Of a stretch of DNA of 64,000 nt, positions 35,501 through 42,963 are shown piece after piece (position 1 is the stretch's first letter; every line of letters starts with the position of its first letter). The DNA lies in the NCBI RefSeq assembly GCF_001183865.1, contig NZ_CP012020.1, positions 2,289,839-2,353,838 on the forward strand. The letters run 5' to 3'. The notes under the pieces were generated by a model. It was given only the letters and a program-made list of their open reading frames with translations. It was not told where the DNA came from and searched no databases. A program made the position numbers and the translations under genes. The DNA comes from Methylophilus sp. TWE2 (GTDB lineage Bacteria > Pseudomonadota > Gammaproteobacteria > Burkholderiales > Methylophilaceae).

Positions 35501-36787
35501 ATTGTCACCCAAAAAAATTCTGGACTCCCCAATACCATTTGAGTTTGCCGTCACATTCACCTGCCCGGCATTGGCCGTCACGCGGCCCTGAATATCAATG
35601 GTTTTCCCCAGAATTTCAACGATGGACTGATTTTTCTCCCCAAGCTTTTGACCAAGCACAGCCTCTTCAGTGCTCTGGGTATCTACCAGCACCTGTGTGG
35701 TGCTATTTTTTGCCAGCGTGACGGTGCCTAAACGGTTATTTGCAGGGGTTCCTTTAGATTGAATCTCTTCAGCCTTTAAAAGAATTTTTCCGTTATTTCT
35801 TACAGAAGTCGTGGCAGTGATTCTGCCTTCCTGATTGACTGCTAAACCAACCAGACTGGCATTGCCGTTACCGACGACAATCTCACCAATATTTTTTACA
35901 GTACCTCCAGAAGAAACCTCTACCAGAATATTTTCATTTTGCTTGGCCATGTAAATAGTTTTACCTGCCGCCAGCAACGTTTGCCCATCCGGGGTAGTAA
36001 TCACACCACTGTTTTTAACATCTGGCGCCAACAACATGACGCGCCCATTGGCAGCTGTTCTGATATCAGCGGCTTTTGTGACCAACTCGCCTTTTTCGTT
36101 ATAAACGGCGCCAGCCACCTCAATAATGCCTACTGCATCAGCAAATGAGAATACGGGCTCATTTTCATTAGACAAAATACCTCGGTTGTAAACATCTTCA
36201 ATTCTGTTATCAAAAATATTATCCAGCGTGGTCGCCGTTAACGAACCGACGTTGACTTGAGAGCCAGCACCAAAATAAATCCCGTTCTGGTTGACGAGAT
36301 ACACATGTCCACCATTAGGTGTATTCAGTGCACCGTTAATATAGCTAGCACCATCGCCCATCACGCGATTCAATACACTGGATGATGCATTTGGCATATA
36401 AAAATTGACAGTGGCTTTTGAACCAATATTAAAGCTATCCCAGCGAATAATTGCATTTTGGGTCGTTGTCGTCACATCCAGCACGTTTCCGACAGGATTA
36501 GTTGGTATATTGCCAGCGCCAGAAACGATATTGCCACCTGTTGGTAGGGTATTGGCATCCATTGCAAGTACTGGCGATGAAAACCAACTCAGATAGCCCG
36601 CTAATAACAGGGCAACACTTGCACTAGAGATGCGCCAAAAAGGGAATTCAATCGTGGAAGCATTGTTCACGGTTCGAGAGGCACTGGCAGAACTCACAGT
36701 TTTCTGATGCGTACGTGCAATTTCTGCAATCGGCACCAGCATGCCCAGACGTTTGCTAAATACCAATTTGAATCGTAACTTGTTCAT
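26588..36787 (-). CDS. Giant filamentous haemagglutinin-family exoprotein (TpsA) with DUF3739 C-terminus
   Basis: 3,399 residues. An extended signal peptide (MNKLRFKLVFSKRLGM, a basic ESPR-like leader before the hydrophobic core ending PVLAMDA) leads into a TPS domain (about 80-330) with NAIIRWDSFNIGS, LNRVMGDGASYING and NQNGIYFGAGS. A very long beta-helix of repeated 'G.. ... ANG.I' strands follows, and near the end a DUF3739-like region with INLLTPGGLINAG, NNGDIDAGRGSKTA, VVFLAAPNGVLDAGEAG and a terminal TIRLED. Secreted through its partner 36842-38593, in the same operon 54 bases upstream; probably an adhesin or surface filament. The ATG at 36787 has a GAGG site and follows a GTG that would give one more residue. 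Confidence 0.93.
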   Translation of the reverse strand: MNKLRFKLVFSKRLGMLVPIAEIARTHQKTVSSASASRTVNNASTIEFPFWRISSASVALLLAGYLSWFSSPVLAMDANTLPTGGNIVSGAGNIPTNPVGNVLDVTTTTQNAIIRWDSFNIGSKATVNFYMPNASSSVLNRVMGDGASYINGALNTPNGGHVYLVNQNGIYFGAGSQVNVGSLTATTLDNIFDNRIEDVYNRGILSNENEPVFSFADAVGIIEVAGAVYNEKGELVTKAADIRTAANGRVMLLAPDVKNSGVITTPDGQTLLAAGKTIYMAKQNENILVEVSSGGTVKNIGEIVVGNGNASLVGLAVNQEGRITATTSVRNNGKILLKAEEIQSKGTPANNRLGTVTLAKNSTTQVLVDTQSTEEAVLGQKLGEKNQSIVEILGKTIDIQGRVTANAGQVNVTANSNGIGESRIFLGDNALIDVSGVDANAPMSRNQLIIQLYSEQLKDSPVLRGGPLFGEFLYLDSREGTPIISQAVIEQAKLAQKETIAEAMTNGGSVKFTADSVVTKAGSVVNTSGGKTNYAAGDIKESKLLFNGNWVDASDAQAGVAYESTGSKLTIKDPRWGVTRTWDLSSSPDGSYQAGYVKGGNAGTFTVQSSQLALQGDVVANTTVGTYQRGDNANSPTPQGGALNINLTSNSNLNFVNQLSDPLNNAFNANSELSDQQKAVAEIDTKVLRQGVNRLVVNANGKINVNTQLQTNPNGSIQLDANGGLNINSNITAAGGNVILGASERTNVVLAKGVNISTSGLLTNDKPGIAGAMTGLVVKDAGNITVTDGLVMQEGARMEANAGAWIKQDKTTETGHGGDINVTLAQAKLDNDAFSAYGIYDSGKTSQGGKLTINLQGDAGTSPVKDIQIGGVNPEKADTLWLDEGFFGRGGFSHYTLSNESRQDGDMVIGQEGVTTLIQPQQRALVLDGSAQTTSSGNRINQVATLTTPPAIGRSPVSLSMQAGDDLTLHEGATIVTQAPNSKTDAKGSVSLTSNGQMTILGDITAPAADITLTIQRPEGMDPIAPNRQFDPTLSLFVGEKSVLSARGQYISPPTVDGTLRNAKVLDAGHITVKSGNGVVVLKEGSQLDVSAASGLVDLPTSNNFVRQQVDGKAGTIEIEARDGMALDGTLIGKSAGQGEAGTLKVVLGGDTWSAVEKDDNNPLFLPNGKRLLTVTQAKQVMADLNQPGSSVGNLIQTNDPDMPLTNAVGKGQVSQAQIAEGGFDHVQLHVKNVENKPDSKIVLEAGSVLAAPASVTLDATAIAGAARIQASAVSLKNTGSQQLTTPAQGAGEMVVDANFIDLIGNVALDQVSSVKLNSRTDIRGRGVANGLQSIGSLTVADKLAMDAAQIYPVSAATFNINAKGDQSLVVITNSQGTKPDVPMSAQGKLNINADQIIQAGNLRAPLGEINLNAKQSLVLAKNSLTSVSAEGSVIPYLTTVLGGNNMVEQEGNEDAIGKSKLNEKKITLNASNIDMQGGAKVDISGGGDTLSYEWLPGIGGSENVLSKQGYYAVLPKLGQQYAPYDYLMYGSAQPSDLNVGQSIYLNGGNGLAAGTYTLLPARYALVPGAYLVKVSNEIMPINTSLAQLDGSTNMSGYFTRVDGTSRGQFVSFNVLSGQVFYNNVGTKDYKGPAEYLVTLGNQFFINKSRQDAMVTPQLSADAGQLSISATSQLNLDGQIVAQKSAGSKGGLVDISSNKIQVVSNVGAIQDGVLQLSASQLSNIQADSVLLGGTRTVSGNTQTITTQASEVTFANDANHVVESAELIVSAKDKLSVKAGAVIKTGPAATQPGSVTLTTTGDGALLAVSSNNDLSLTRTGASASGGELEVEQGARVEVTRSAVLDATKRFDKSGEVSIANGGSLTLGSQQFALGDSNPNAATKIDAATLQSYGQLSAVTLNSYKQIDIYGALNFGSQDLNLRLNSSGMAHHGDGNVVINAKTLSLTNTLGNSFVAPQDVGTSQLTMNTENTVFGTGNQLNIAGFEQVNVNADQQIKFADTGKVNISAAETNLRSAVVTADTGAKYDLSTTGTLNLLSNGNAAVATTGLGANVNLSSHATTIANRVEMLAGQFKATSTNADLTVAANGQVITKATTVKFDQTHSKTTDAGSVSLISNTGNVVVADKALIDISGGEQSGDAGTLNVDAKRGQFTVADGTLKASAAGKQKRGQFNLDVDQLGNFSEVNQALETGQFNEARDLRVRSGNVDIQSTDTVTAKQFTLGVDNGNIQVAGTVNADGDKGGDVAMYASGTVTLKNTARITAKGTQANQSNGDLQTGSGGDVLLSSNSLSTTNAVFAEAGALIDVSGYDKKANNNAGVDGADGSVTLRGRRGTTGTANTVNVAFNTTSAIKGASEVRVEGVRTYTATTFASTIAGLVTDTNNFYNANQTAGSYANTQDGVAALILPYIEVRSTSGNTTTNMTSSADHNLRAFGSGVNTLIAGRGGVLSLRSSGDLRVGTISDGFSTPTAAGLLESNAQTFDISLIAGADYSSANVNKTVQDTGNLTLSNGKIIRTGEGDITVAAGNDITLGTGVIYTAGKASPDAVGFSKPSAATAASYVNNGGDINIIAQGNISGTATTQSVNQWLLRQAGNESSETDTSWWVRPDLFQQGVAALGGGDVKVSAGGNITNVSASSATNAQFDNKGEKHTNNSVINGGGDVTVNAGGNITNGVYYVGRGELNIGANGNIGKSGSANSQGLLIALQDASAKVSAIGDVKVDTVFNPTLWAQGSTNSLVADNHNYFNTYSSDSSFDVSGLVGNVQIGLQHRDNISSTGLSTATTTLKQHDYGAIHPGKVSVTAFNGDITSYKMILSPASDGQLQLMASNNITAVNSNSTGSQSPTGTVIISDADVLSQFTIDNPFVGDVRLSALNQQLASFKTGNSAVPVHKNNNNQSVIIAKEGSVSFKGAPSSSDSANVYGLKSSMPVYISAGKDVTMHASIQHNNQGDISIVKAGNDFVMDLPNPDAEFVVNGPGDLLIEASRNINLGKTNGVLSVANTVNANLPENGANITMLAGLGKDGASVSEFVNTYINPNGVGPQSIAGDAEKLSAYRTVVADSVQGYMQNKTGSSLSKEQAMALFLALAVDEQKPLAYALYGIEMTNAIVDYVQTGKANRGEELIAAMFPKTRIYEGDMLMYQSQVKTLRFADINLLTPGGLINAGVPAAAGADAGKEIGIVTEKGGALRVYADKGFEINQSKVSTLFGVKGGGSDQDADGNLLGVRGKGSDLSAWVNNGDIDAGRGSKTALAVPERLGKLDDFGNRIVELKGVAAGSGISTSTYDPDGPIGNQKEVKAGVVFLAAPNGVLDAGEAGVSSGADLFVGAQVINNATNISAAGSSAGVPVSDTGGLAGAALSATNTSAGASNALTENIANQMNNQNVAPKELPPIVTVKTIRLED

Positions 36788-36841
36788 CACATCACCTCGT
36801 ATACTTCAGAAACTTACTGCCTGACCGGTGTCAACCTTGTA

Positions 36842-38593
36842 CTACCAGTCGAAGCCGACTTTAAAATGCAATCGCGTATCGCCTGTTTCATTCATGCCTG
36901 CAGGCTTGGTCGGTGTTCTCCGCCCATTTTCAAGCTCCCAGCTTGACTGCAACACGCGAGCAAAATCTAGTCGCATAAACAAACCTCGCGCACCTTTCAC
37001 ATCTACGCCAAAACCATACGATGACAAGATGTAGCGCTCAATTTGTGAAATCCTGTCGTCGGCAAATGTCAGTGGATCCCGTGTTTTAGCCAACCCATAG
37101 TCATAAAAGCCTAGCAAGCGCAACTCTTTCACCCAGCTGCCGACATATTTTTGTAAGGGCGGTGTCCGTAACTCCATGGTGAAGTTCGCACCGTTATCTC
37201 CCAGTGCACTGGCCTCAAGAAAACCGCGTACAGTGTCTAAGCCACCCAAAAAAAACTGTTCATTGGAAACTAAAGAGTCTCCCGTGATCTGCCCCCCTAT
37301 CGAGCCGTAGGCTTGCCATTGGTAGGGTAAGGTTTGCGTATGCTCAAGCTGGCCGCGCAGGTAAGAAAAATTGGGGCGAGCCAAAAAACGCCTGAGTGCG
37401 AACTCTCTTTCGTCATTCACCAGTGCTTTGGTGGAAAATACAAAATTCAAGTCGAGTTTGGATGTGCTTTCGGAGGTGACCAAGTTACCGTTGTAGCCAA
37501 TCAAAAATGGCAAGTAGGTAATCGGATTGCTGCCTAGGTCAGCCCCCAATCGTCGGGTATTCTCCTGAAAGTCCTTATAATCGACACCCAGCGTTATATT
37601 GTGATTAAATCCGGCGGACGGGCTAGGCATAGGGTGGATATATCGTGCTCCATAAACATTACCCCGACCCACCACATTCAGGTCACCCACTGCACTGATA
37701 TCACTTTCGTTAACAGCACCATACATGGCATAGTAATCCCCTGCATAAGGGATAACATAGGTGCCAGAAAACACCTTCACTTCATTCGTATCCTCTGGGG
37801 TGACTTGAAAACCCAAACCTAAACTGTGATCACGTTGCCACAGGTTGTCGTATCGCAAGTTGCCAGACAAACGTGTTTTGGTCGTATTTGGCGTGTAACG
37901 GTTGTTGTATTCCATGCTGGCGTGCAGTGGAAACTTGTCGTCCACTTTCAAATCCACCTCAACCATGCCGGGGGTTTTTCCAGGACGTAATACCGGGGCA
38001 ACAACGCGGTCCTGGTTAATATTCACCGAGGCAATTTGTTTTTGAACCGTCGGGAAATGAGGCACCTGACCTTCTTTGAATTCAGTCACATTCTGCTTGA
38101 TTTTGCCCAACGAATAATAACGTGAGCCAACCACATTGAGCCGCTCAACCTTGCCTTCCAGCACATCCAGCTTGACCACCCCGGCATTGACCTCCTGCTC
38201 GGGAATGTTCACAAACACCGTGAGATAACCTGACTCATGAAATGCTTTTTCCAGCGCACTGCGTGCCTTTTCAACATCCGCAATGGTGCGCTTCTCGCCC
38301 AGGTAGGGGTAAACCGCTTTTTCAACCTCAGTCACACCAAGAACAGTATTGCCGTCGACGACATATTCAAAAATATCGAACTGGTCTTTGGTTTCTGTTT
38401 GTACAGAGGGCTCAGCTTCTGCTCCAGACACATCAGTGGTTGCGTCCCAAGAATTGCCAGTTTTTGATGCCGATGGCTCGACCTCTTCTGCACCCACGGC
38501 AAAAGACCAAAGAACACAAGCCAAACACATTAAACGCAGCAACAATTGCAAACCCTTTCCATATCCGTTAAGGCACTTCTCAAGGCTTGCCAT
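36842..38593 (-). CDS. FhaC/ShlB-type outer-membrane transporter of two-partner secretion (TpsB)
   Basis: About 583 residues. Signal peptide, then two POTRA domains (about 75-245: YVVDGNTVLGVTEVEKAVYPYLG, LDVLEGKVERLNVVGSRYYSL), and a 16-stranded-type barrel containing the family's VRGF motif in GGLDTVRGFLEASALGDNG and a C-terminal FKVGFDW ending in an aromatic residue. It exports the exoprotein encoded 54 bases downstream. The start is uncertain: a GTG at 38614 and the ATG at 38593 are both in frame and neither has a strong ribosome site. A perfect palindrome lies about 34 bases before 38593. Confidence 0.92.
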   Translation of the reverse strand: MASLEKCLNGYGKGLQLLLRLMCLACVLWSFAVGAEEVEPSASKTGNSWDATTDVSGAEAEPSVQTETKDQFDIFEYVVDGNTVLGVTEVEKAVYPYLGEKRTIADVEKARSALEKAFHESGYLTVFVNIPEQEVNAGVVKLDVLEGKVERLNVVGSRYYSLGKIKQNVTEFKEGQVPHFPTVQKQIASVNINQDRVVAPVLRPGKTPGMVEVDLKVDDKFPLHASMEYNNRYTPNTTKTRLSGNLRYDNLWQRDHSLGLGFQVTPEDTNEVKVFSGTYVIPYAGDYYAMYGAVNESDISAVGDLNVVGRGNVYGARYIHPMPSPSAGFNHNITLGVDYKDFQENTRRLGADLGSNPITYLPFLIGYNGNLVTSESTSKLDLNFVFSTKALVNDEREFALRRFLARPNFSYLRGQLEHTQTLPYQWQAYGSIGGQITGDSLVSNEQFFLGGLDTVRGFLEASALGDNGANFTMELRTPPLQKYVGSWVKELRLLGFYDYGLAKTRDPLTFADDRISQIERYILSSYGFGVDVKGARGLFMRLDFARVLQSSWELENGRRTPTKPAGMNETGDTRLHFKVGFDW

Positions 38594-38626
38594 TTTGAAA
38601 GCACTGCGTGTCACAAAGATGAAATA

Positions 38627-38638
38627 CGGACTAGTCCG
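38627..38638. promoter_or_regulatory. CGGACTAGTCCG palindrome upstream of the two-partner secretion operon
   Basis: A perfect 12-bp palindrome with overlapping GGACTA half-sites, just upstream of the transporter gene. Shares the half-site of the other island promoters, but in a more compact arrangement. Confidence 0.6.
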
Positions 38639-38791
38639 CTGCCTGTTTTAAGTAGCCCTAGTGGGCCATTGCAGCTAACAGGTGAGCACGCCTCCCAAAT
38701 TCGAGGAGTTCGAGCAAAAGATCATTAAAAAGAGTACTGACTGAGGTTCAACAACAAACTTCTGGAATCAACAAGCTGTGTACAAACGAGC

Positions 38792-38817
38792 AAAGCACAC
38801 CCGTTAAGATGTGCTTT
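38792..38817 (-). terminator. Hairpin after the first PstS-like gene
   Basis: Eight-base stem AAAGCACA / TGTGCTTT with a ten-base loop. On the minus strand it follows the 38863-40272 gene. The T tract after it is weak, so it may be a partial terminator. Confidence 0.6.
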
Positions 38818-38862
38818 AAAGAGAGACGAATATAGCTTTTGGCTATACACTCTTCGATTTGC

Positions 38863-40272
38863 TTAGAACTTCCAAGTTAATGGCCGGCAGCTGTTAGCTT
38901 GGCGCGTTGTTTGGGTAATGTGCACGCCTTTGTTTAATATCGGACAAGCGCTTGAGGCAGAATTCAAAATCAAACCACGTGGCACAGAGGTACAAGACAC
39001 TAAAGAAAGACTGCCGACGATGTTTTTGATCACCGTCTCGCCAAATGTGCCTTTTGCTTCATGGCTGATAAAGCCTTTGAGTGGAAACTGGAAAGGATAC
39101 TGACCTTGCGCAGAAGTGTAACGGGCGAAGCTGTCAATGGTGTTGTAAGGCCCTGCTTCTGGATGCACACCATCCACTTTCAGGTAGCGTCTGCCAGCAG
39201 CAGGTGTACTTTCCAATGAAACGACACCAATTGCAAACTCACCTGCAGACGATGCATTGCTTATTCTAGTGCGCACTACAGAGGTTTCACCATCTTCAAA
39301 GATTTGATAATAATCAGGATCGCTATCCGCCTCTTTAGTGGGAAACAATGAGCCACCAATAGATGGGTTTTGCAAACATGGGTTACCTAAAAAAAATGTA
39401 TTTGACGCAGTTTGCGTGCCTGATGTGTTCACGCGACGAGCGATAATCACCACCTTAGTTTCATCAACCCCTAATGGTGCCCATGTTGCCAATGGGTCAG
39501 ACACCAAAGAAGCATATTGTTGCTTGTTGATGGAAGGTGCATTTTGTGGCAAGAAACCAGGATCAGCCGCGTTAGCAGCCGCAACAGAAGCATAAATGCC
39601 TTGCGCCACTTGCATGGCACGATATAACGGCTCCGTGGCCATGACACCAAACACTTGTGTGACACCGGCGTCAATCTCGGTACCATAAGAAGTTGCATTT
39701 ACACCAAACAATGCCGCTTCAACATCTGAAAAACCACCCGCTGGTTTTTTGGGAGTGTTATCAGTTGCTGCAAAACCGTTGATCGTTGTTGCACATCTGT
39801 AAACTGGCGTTGCACCCTGACTTGTAACGGTGATAGTACCCACGTTAGTGCAACTATTTGTAGCCACGTTAGCCAAACGGTTTAGGTTAGTTGTTACGCC
39901 AAAGCCTGTACCAGCGACATCGTTAGGTACGTGCGGGGCAAAAGCATTAAATGAACCGCCCTGGTTAGTGTGGTATAACACAGAAACGACACCACCACGC
40001 ACGCACGCATATGCAAATGTATTGCCAGTACGCCAATCACCTGGGAAAGATGCCTCTGCAGTTCCACCATGGAATACTGACAATGTGTTAGTTTGACAAC
40101 CAGATACAAAACTTAAAAAAACACCCCTTGTTGTCGAGGATGAGCCACTGATCCAAGCCTGATTCAACGGTTGTGCATTCTGTATGTCTGTTTGAGTCAC
40201 TGCTGCCGCAAATGCACCGGTCGCATACAATACCGCTGCCATTAGAATGACGAAATTATAAATCCTTTTCAT
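38863..40272 (-). CDS. PstS-like secreted substrate-binding-fold protein, copy 1
   Basis: 469 residues with a Sec signal peptide (ending AFAAAVT). It is a paralogue of the next upstream gene (40462-41880): both share AWISG near the N-terminus, RGGVVSVLYHT, GGFSDVEA, RVNTSGTQ, PSIGG and VPRGL. The 'RVNTSGTQ.SN.FFL' segment resembles the phosphate-contacting 'RSDGSGTT' loop of PstS, so a periplasmic or secreted phosphate-binding-type fold is likely, but this is by motif shape only. Six or more cysteines may form disulfides. It has its own control region with one GGACTA half-site about 104 bases upstream. No ABC transporter for it is present in the window. Confidence 0.72.
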   Translation of the reverse strand: MKRIYNFVILMAAVLYATGAFAAAVTQTDIQNAQPLNQAWISGSSSTTRGVFLSFVSGCQTNTLSVFHGGTAEASFPGDWRTGNTFAYACVRGGVVSVLYHTNQGGSFNAFAPHVPNDVAGTGFGVTTNLNRLANVATNSCTNVGTITVTSQGATPVYRCATTINGFAATDNTPKKPAGGFSDVEAALFGVNATSYGTEIDAGVTQVFGVMATEPLYRAMQVAQGIYASVAAANAADPGFLPQNAPSINKQQYASLVSDPLATWAPLGVDETKVVIIARRVNTSGTQTASNTFFLGNPCLQNPSIGGSLFPTKEADSDPDYYQIFEDGETSVVRTRISNASSAGEFAIGVVSLESTPAAGRRYLKVDGVHPEAGPYNTIDSFARYTSAQGQYPFQFPLKGFISHEAKGTFGETVIKNIVGSLSLVSCTSVPRGLILNSASSACPILNKGVHITQTTRQANSCRPLTWKF

Positions 40273-40375
40273 ACCCCATCTCCCTTATTGACAACTTAAT
40301 TTATAGTCAACTGTAAATTCACATTACTAACACTTTCTTATATTAAGAGCCCAATTTGTCGTAAAGATGACAGGT

Positions 40376-40381
40376 GGACTA
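40376..40381. promoter_or_regulatory. GGACTA half-site upstream of the first PstS-like gene
   Basis: A single GGACTA about 104 bases upstream of the 40272 start, overlapping in part a region with ATGACAG (40367-40373), which is the reverse of a CTGTCAT Pho half-site. Confidence 0.45.
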
Positions 40382-40387
40382 ACTGAA

Positions 40388-40419
40388 ATGAAAAAAGCAC
40401 ACCCGGTAGGGTGTGCTTT
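40388..40419 (-). terminator. Rho-independent terminator of the PEP-CTERM/PstS-like operon
   Basis: Eleven-base perfect stem AAAGCACACCC / GGGTGTGCTTT with a four-base loop, ending on the minus strand in six T, 42 bases after the 40462 stop. Confidence 0.93.
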
Positions 40420-40461
40420 CAATCAGCTAACTACAATTTTTGATCGTAGTGATTTATTTAA

Positions 40462-41880
40462 TTAGAACAACATCTGGTTAGCTTGACAGTTGTTACCACC
40501 ACGTGTCATCTTAGCCACTTCTTCACCCGCAACACATGCAGAACCTGCCTCAGGATTCAAAGTCAAGCCGCGTGGCACGTCAGCACAAGATAAGGTACTA
40601 AATGCACCGACAATTTCACCAATCACAGTCTCACCAAAAGTACCTGCTGCAGAGTTAGCCACGAAAGAAACCATCTCCATGTGGAAACCATAATCACCAT
40701 TTACAGCTTTGTTACGTGCCTTGACATCTTTAGTTGCACCGGAACCAGCAACGGGTGTTTCAGGATGAACACCATCAAGCTTGATGAAACGATAGCCGTT
40801 TCTGTCTGTTCTTGTCTCGGCGTCCCAATCATTTTCAAGAGACATCACACCAATAACATAGTTTGTTGGGTGAGTGAACTTGGTTTTCAGGGAGGATGTG
40901 GAAGAGTCTTCAGTCACGATGTAAGTAGAAACACCCAAACCAGCTGCTGAAGCTGCGGTTTGTGGAATTAGAGCACCACCAATGGAAGGATCACCATTAC
41001 ATGGGTTTTTCAGGAAAAAGGCATTTGATGAGGCTTGTGTGCCTGAAGTGTTAACACGTCGACCAATACGCACAGGGGTGGTGGTATTGTTTGGGATCAA
41101 TTTGCTCCAGTTTGTGTATGAGCCTGTGATAAGTGCTGTGTATTGCGCACTGCTAATGTTAGGGGCATAGGCTGGGTCAAAGGTTGGATCCAGAGCATCG
41201 GTATTTCTTGAAATGCCTTGGGCAGTTTGCAATGCACGATACAGAGATTTTGAAACTGCAACACCAAACACTTGGCCCACGTAAGCTGGACTTTGTGTAC
41301 CAAACTCACTCACATCTTTACCAAACAGCTGTGCTTCAACATCGGAAAAACCACCAGCTGGCAGTGCTGGGGCGTTATCATTTAGCGCTGCAGCAGTACC
41401 TGAAGCACAAGTGCGATATACCGCCGTAGCAGACTGGTTATCGTTCACATTGATTGTAGCACCAGAATTGACGCAGCCATTGCCTGCTGTTGAATCCAGG
41501 CTTTTAACGCGAGTCAAACTGACACCATCAACATGAGGCGCAAAAGCATTGTATGAACCGCCTGCAATCGTATGATACAACACAGACACCACACCACCAC
41601 GTGTACAAGCGTAAGCTAAGTTATCGCCTGCAGAACCTGGTCTCACAGCACCTGCTGTAGTCGTGTCATGGAAGAATGACAAAGTATCTGCATCACAACC
41701 TGCAGCAAAACCCTGAAATACATTATATGTTGGAGCAGATGCGCCAGAAATCCAAGCTTCTTGCAAATTGCCAGTTCCACGTGCAGCAGTAATATCTGCC
41801 GGGGTCACTGGTGCAGCCAACACTTGACCTGCGATCAAAGTGCCAGCCACTGCCAGCAACAGTTTATTTAATTTAAACAT
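40462..41880 (-). CDS. PstS-like secreted substrate-binding-fold protein, copy 2
   Basis: 472 residues; Sec signal ending VLAAPVT. Shares the same landmark motifs and length as copy 1: EAWISGASAPTYNVFQGF, YACTRGGVVSVLYHTI, GGFSDVEAQLFG, GRRVNTSGTQASSNAFFL, AGTFGETVI and DVPRGLTLN, so the two are a tandem duplication. The fold looks like PstS/PBP2 proteins. It lies 75 bases after the PEP-CTERM gene in the same orientation and ends at a strong terminator, so the pair is one transcript. It may bind a phosphorus compound outside the inner membrane; the family is not firmly assigned. Confidence 0.74.
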   Translation of the reverse strand: MFKLNKLLLAVAGTLIAGQVLAAPVTPADITAARGTGNLQEAWISGASAPTYNVFQGFAAGCDADTLSFFHDTTTAGAVRPGSAGDNLAYACTRGGVVSVLYHTIAGGSYNAFAPHVDGVSLTRVKSLDSTAGNGCVNSGATINVNDNQSATAVYRTCASGTAAALNDNAPALPAGGFSDVEAQLFGKDVSEFGTQSPAYVGQVFGVAVSKSLYRALQTAQGISRNTDALDPTFDPAYAPNISSAQYTALITGSYTNWSKLIPNNTTTPVRIGRRVNTSGTQASSNAFFLKNPCNGDPSIGGALIPQTAASAAGLGVSTYIVTEDSSTSSLKTKFTHPTNYVIGVMSLENDWDAETRTDRNGYRFIKLDGVHPETPVAGSGATKDVKARNKAVNGDYGFHMEMVSFVANSAAGTFGETVIGEIVGAFSTLSCADVPRGLTLNPEAGSACVAGEEVAKMTRGGNNCQANQMLF

Positions 41881-41955
41881 TTTTCGTTTCCTTCAGTAAA
41901 AGTTTGATTGGCGGCCAGTTTTTGACTGACCGTTATTCATGGCTTGCCTTATTAA

Positions 41956-42753
41956 TTAAGCTTTGCGACGACGGGCAACCAGACCAATGACGCCCAAACC
42001 TGCCAACAACATGGCGTAGCTGTCTGCTTCAGGGACTGGAGCTGCAAAGGTCAATACACCGGCACTATTGAGGCTAAATGTGTAGTTTCCATTAGTATTA
42101 CCCAGAGTAGTTTCTGTTAACGCAGTAGTGTTAGTTGCGCCATTCACCAGTTGACGGATGGTCATCGTGCCGCCCAAAACAGTCGTCGTGTCGAAACCTT
42201 GCTGATTAATACGACCTGAGGTACCGTATGCTTTTGCGTTTTCTGCGAAAGCAGCGCCTGAAATTGCTGAACTTGCACCATTTGCAACTGACGCGTGATT
42301 ACCCAAGTTCTGGTTTGCTGCCAGATACTCGTCAAAGGCAGACAGTGTATTATTGAATTGTGAGCCAACCATTTTTGTACCTTTTTCATAGGTTGCAATC
42401 AGGTTTCTACTACCAGCACCACCGCCAAAATTGTCAGCAGACATTACACCCCATTGTAATGAAGCGCTGTTACTTGCAGTACCCCAGAATGTGTTCCAGG
42501 CATCAGCATAGTCACCTTTAGACAAATCCCAGCTTAATGCACCACCGCTTGAGGCTGCTTGCGCAACCATTGTGCTAAATTCACTGTTGCTGTATCCCAG
42601 ATCAAAAAGAGCAGAAATGTTATTAGTGTTGTCGACAACAGTCAGAAAAAAGCTGGAGTCGCCACTACCGCTAAGTGTAAATGCCGCCTGTGCTGGAACA
42701 GTTGCTGCAGACAACGCCAACGCTGCTACCAATGCTTTATATTGAAATTTCAT
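41956..42753 (-). CDS. PEP-CTERM protein (PEAD variant)
   Basis: 265 residues. Signal peptide ending PAQAAFT, a beta-rich domain (LSGSGDSSFFLTVVDNTNN, DLGYSNSEF, SWDLSKGDYADAW), and a C-terminal sorting segment VPEADSYAMLLAGLGVIG with a basic tail ARRRKA. It starts a transcript with the PstS-like gene downstream. The ATG has AGGAG upstream. Two full TAGTCC-N4-GGACTA palindromes lie about 116 and 210 bases upstream, making it the best candidate target of the EpsA-like regulator. Confidence 0.88.
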   Translation of the reverse strand: MKFQYKALVAALALSAATVPAQAAFTLSGSGDSSFFLTVVDNTNNISALFDLGYSNSEFSTMVAQAASSGGALSWDLSKGDYADAWNTFWGTASNSASLQWGVMSADNFGGGAGSRNLIATYEKGTKMVGSQFNNTLSAFDEYLAANQNLGNHASVANGASSAISGAAFAENAKAYGTSGRINQQGFDTTTVLGGTMTIRQLVNGATNTTALTETTLGNTNGNYTFSLNSAGVLTFAAPVPEADSYAMLLAGLGVIGLVARRRKA

Positions 42754-42868
42754 AAACCTCTCCTAAAAATTATTTAAAACTACTGAAAGAGCAAACCATC
42801 GAGATGGCGATTTAAAACACAACACACGAATATTGTCAGGCCAGCATGTCATACATGTGATTTGCAGT

Positions 42869-42884
42869 TAGTCCACATGGACTA
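42869..42884. promoter_or_regulatory. 16-bp operator palindrome TAGTCCACATGGACTA
   Basis: Seven-base arms TAGTCCA / TGGACTA around a CA centre; fits TAGTCC-N4-GGACTA exactly. About 116 bases upstream of the PEP-CTERM start at 42753. Confidence 0.7.
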
Positions 42885-42963
42885 GCTGAAAAACACCGCA
42901 CTTGCCAGTCGATCAAACCTGAAAGAGTTTAAGGAGGAGAGATGACATTCTTTAAAACATGCC

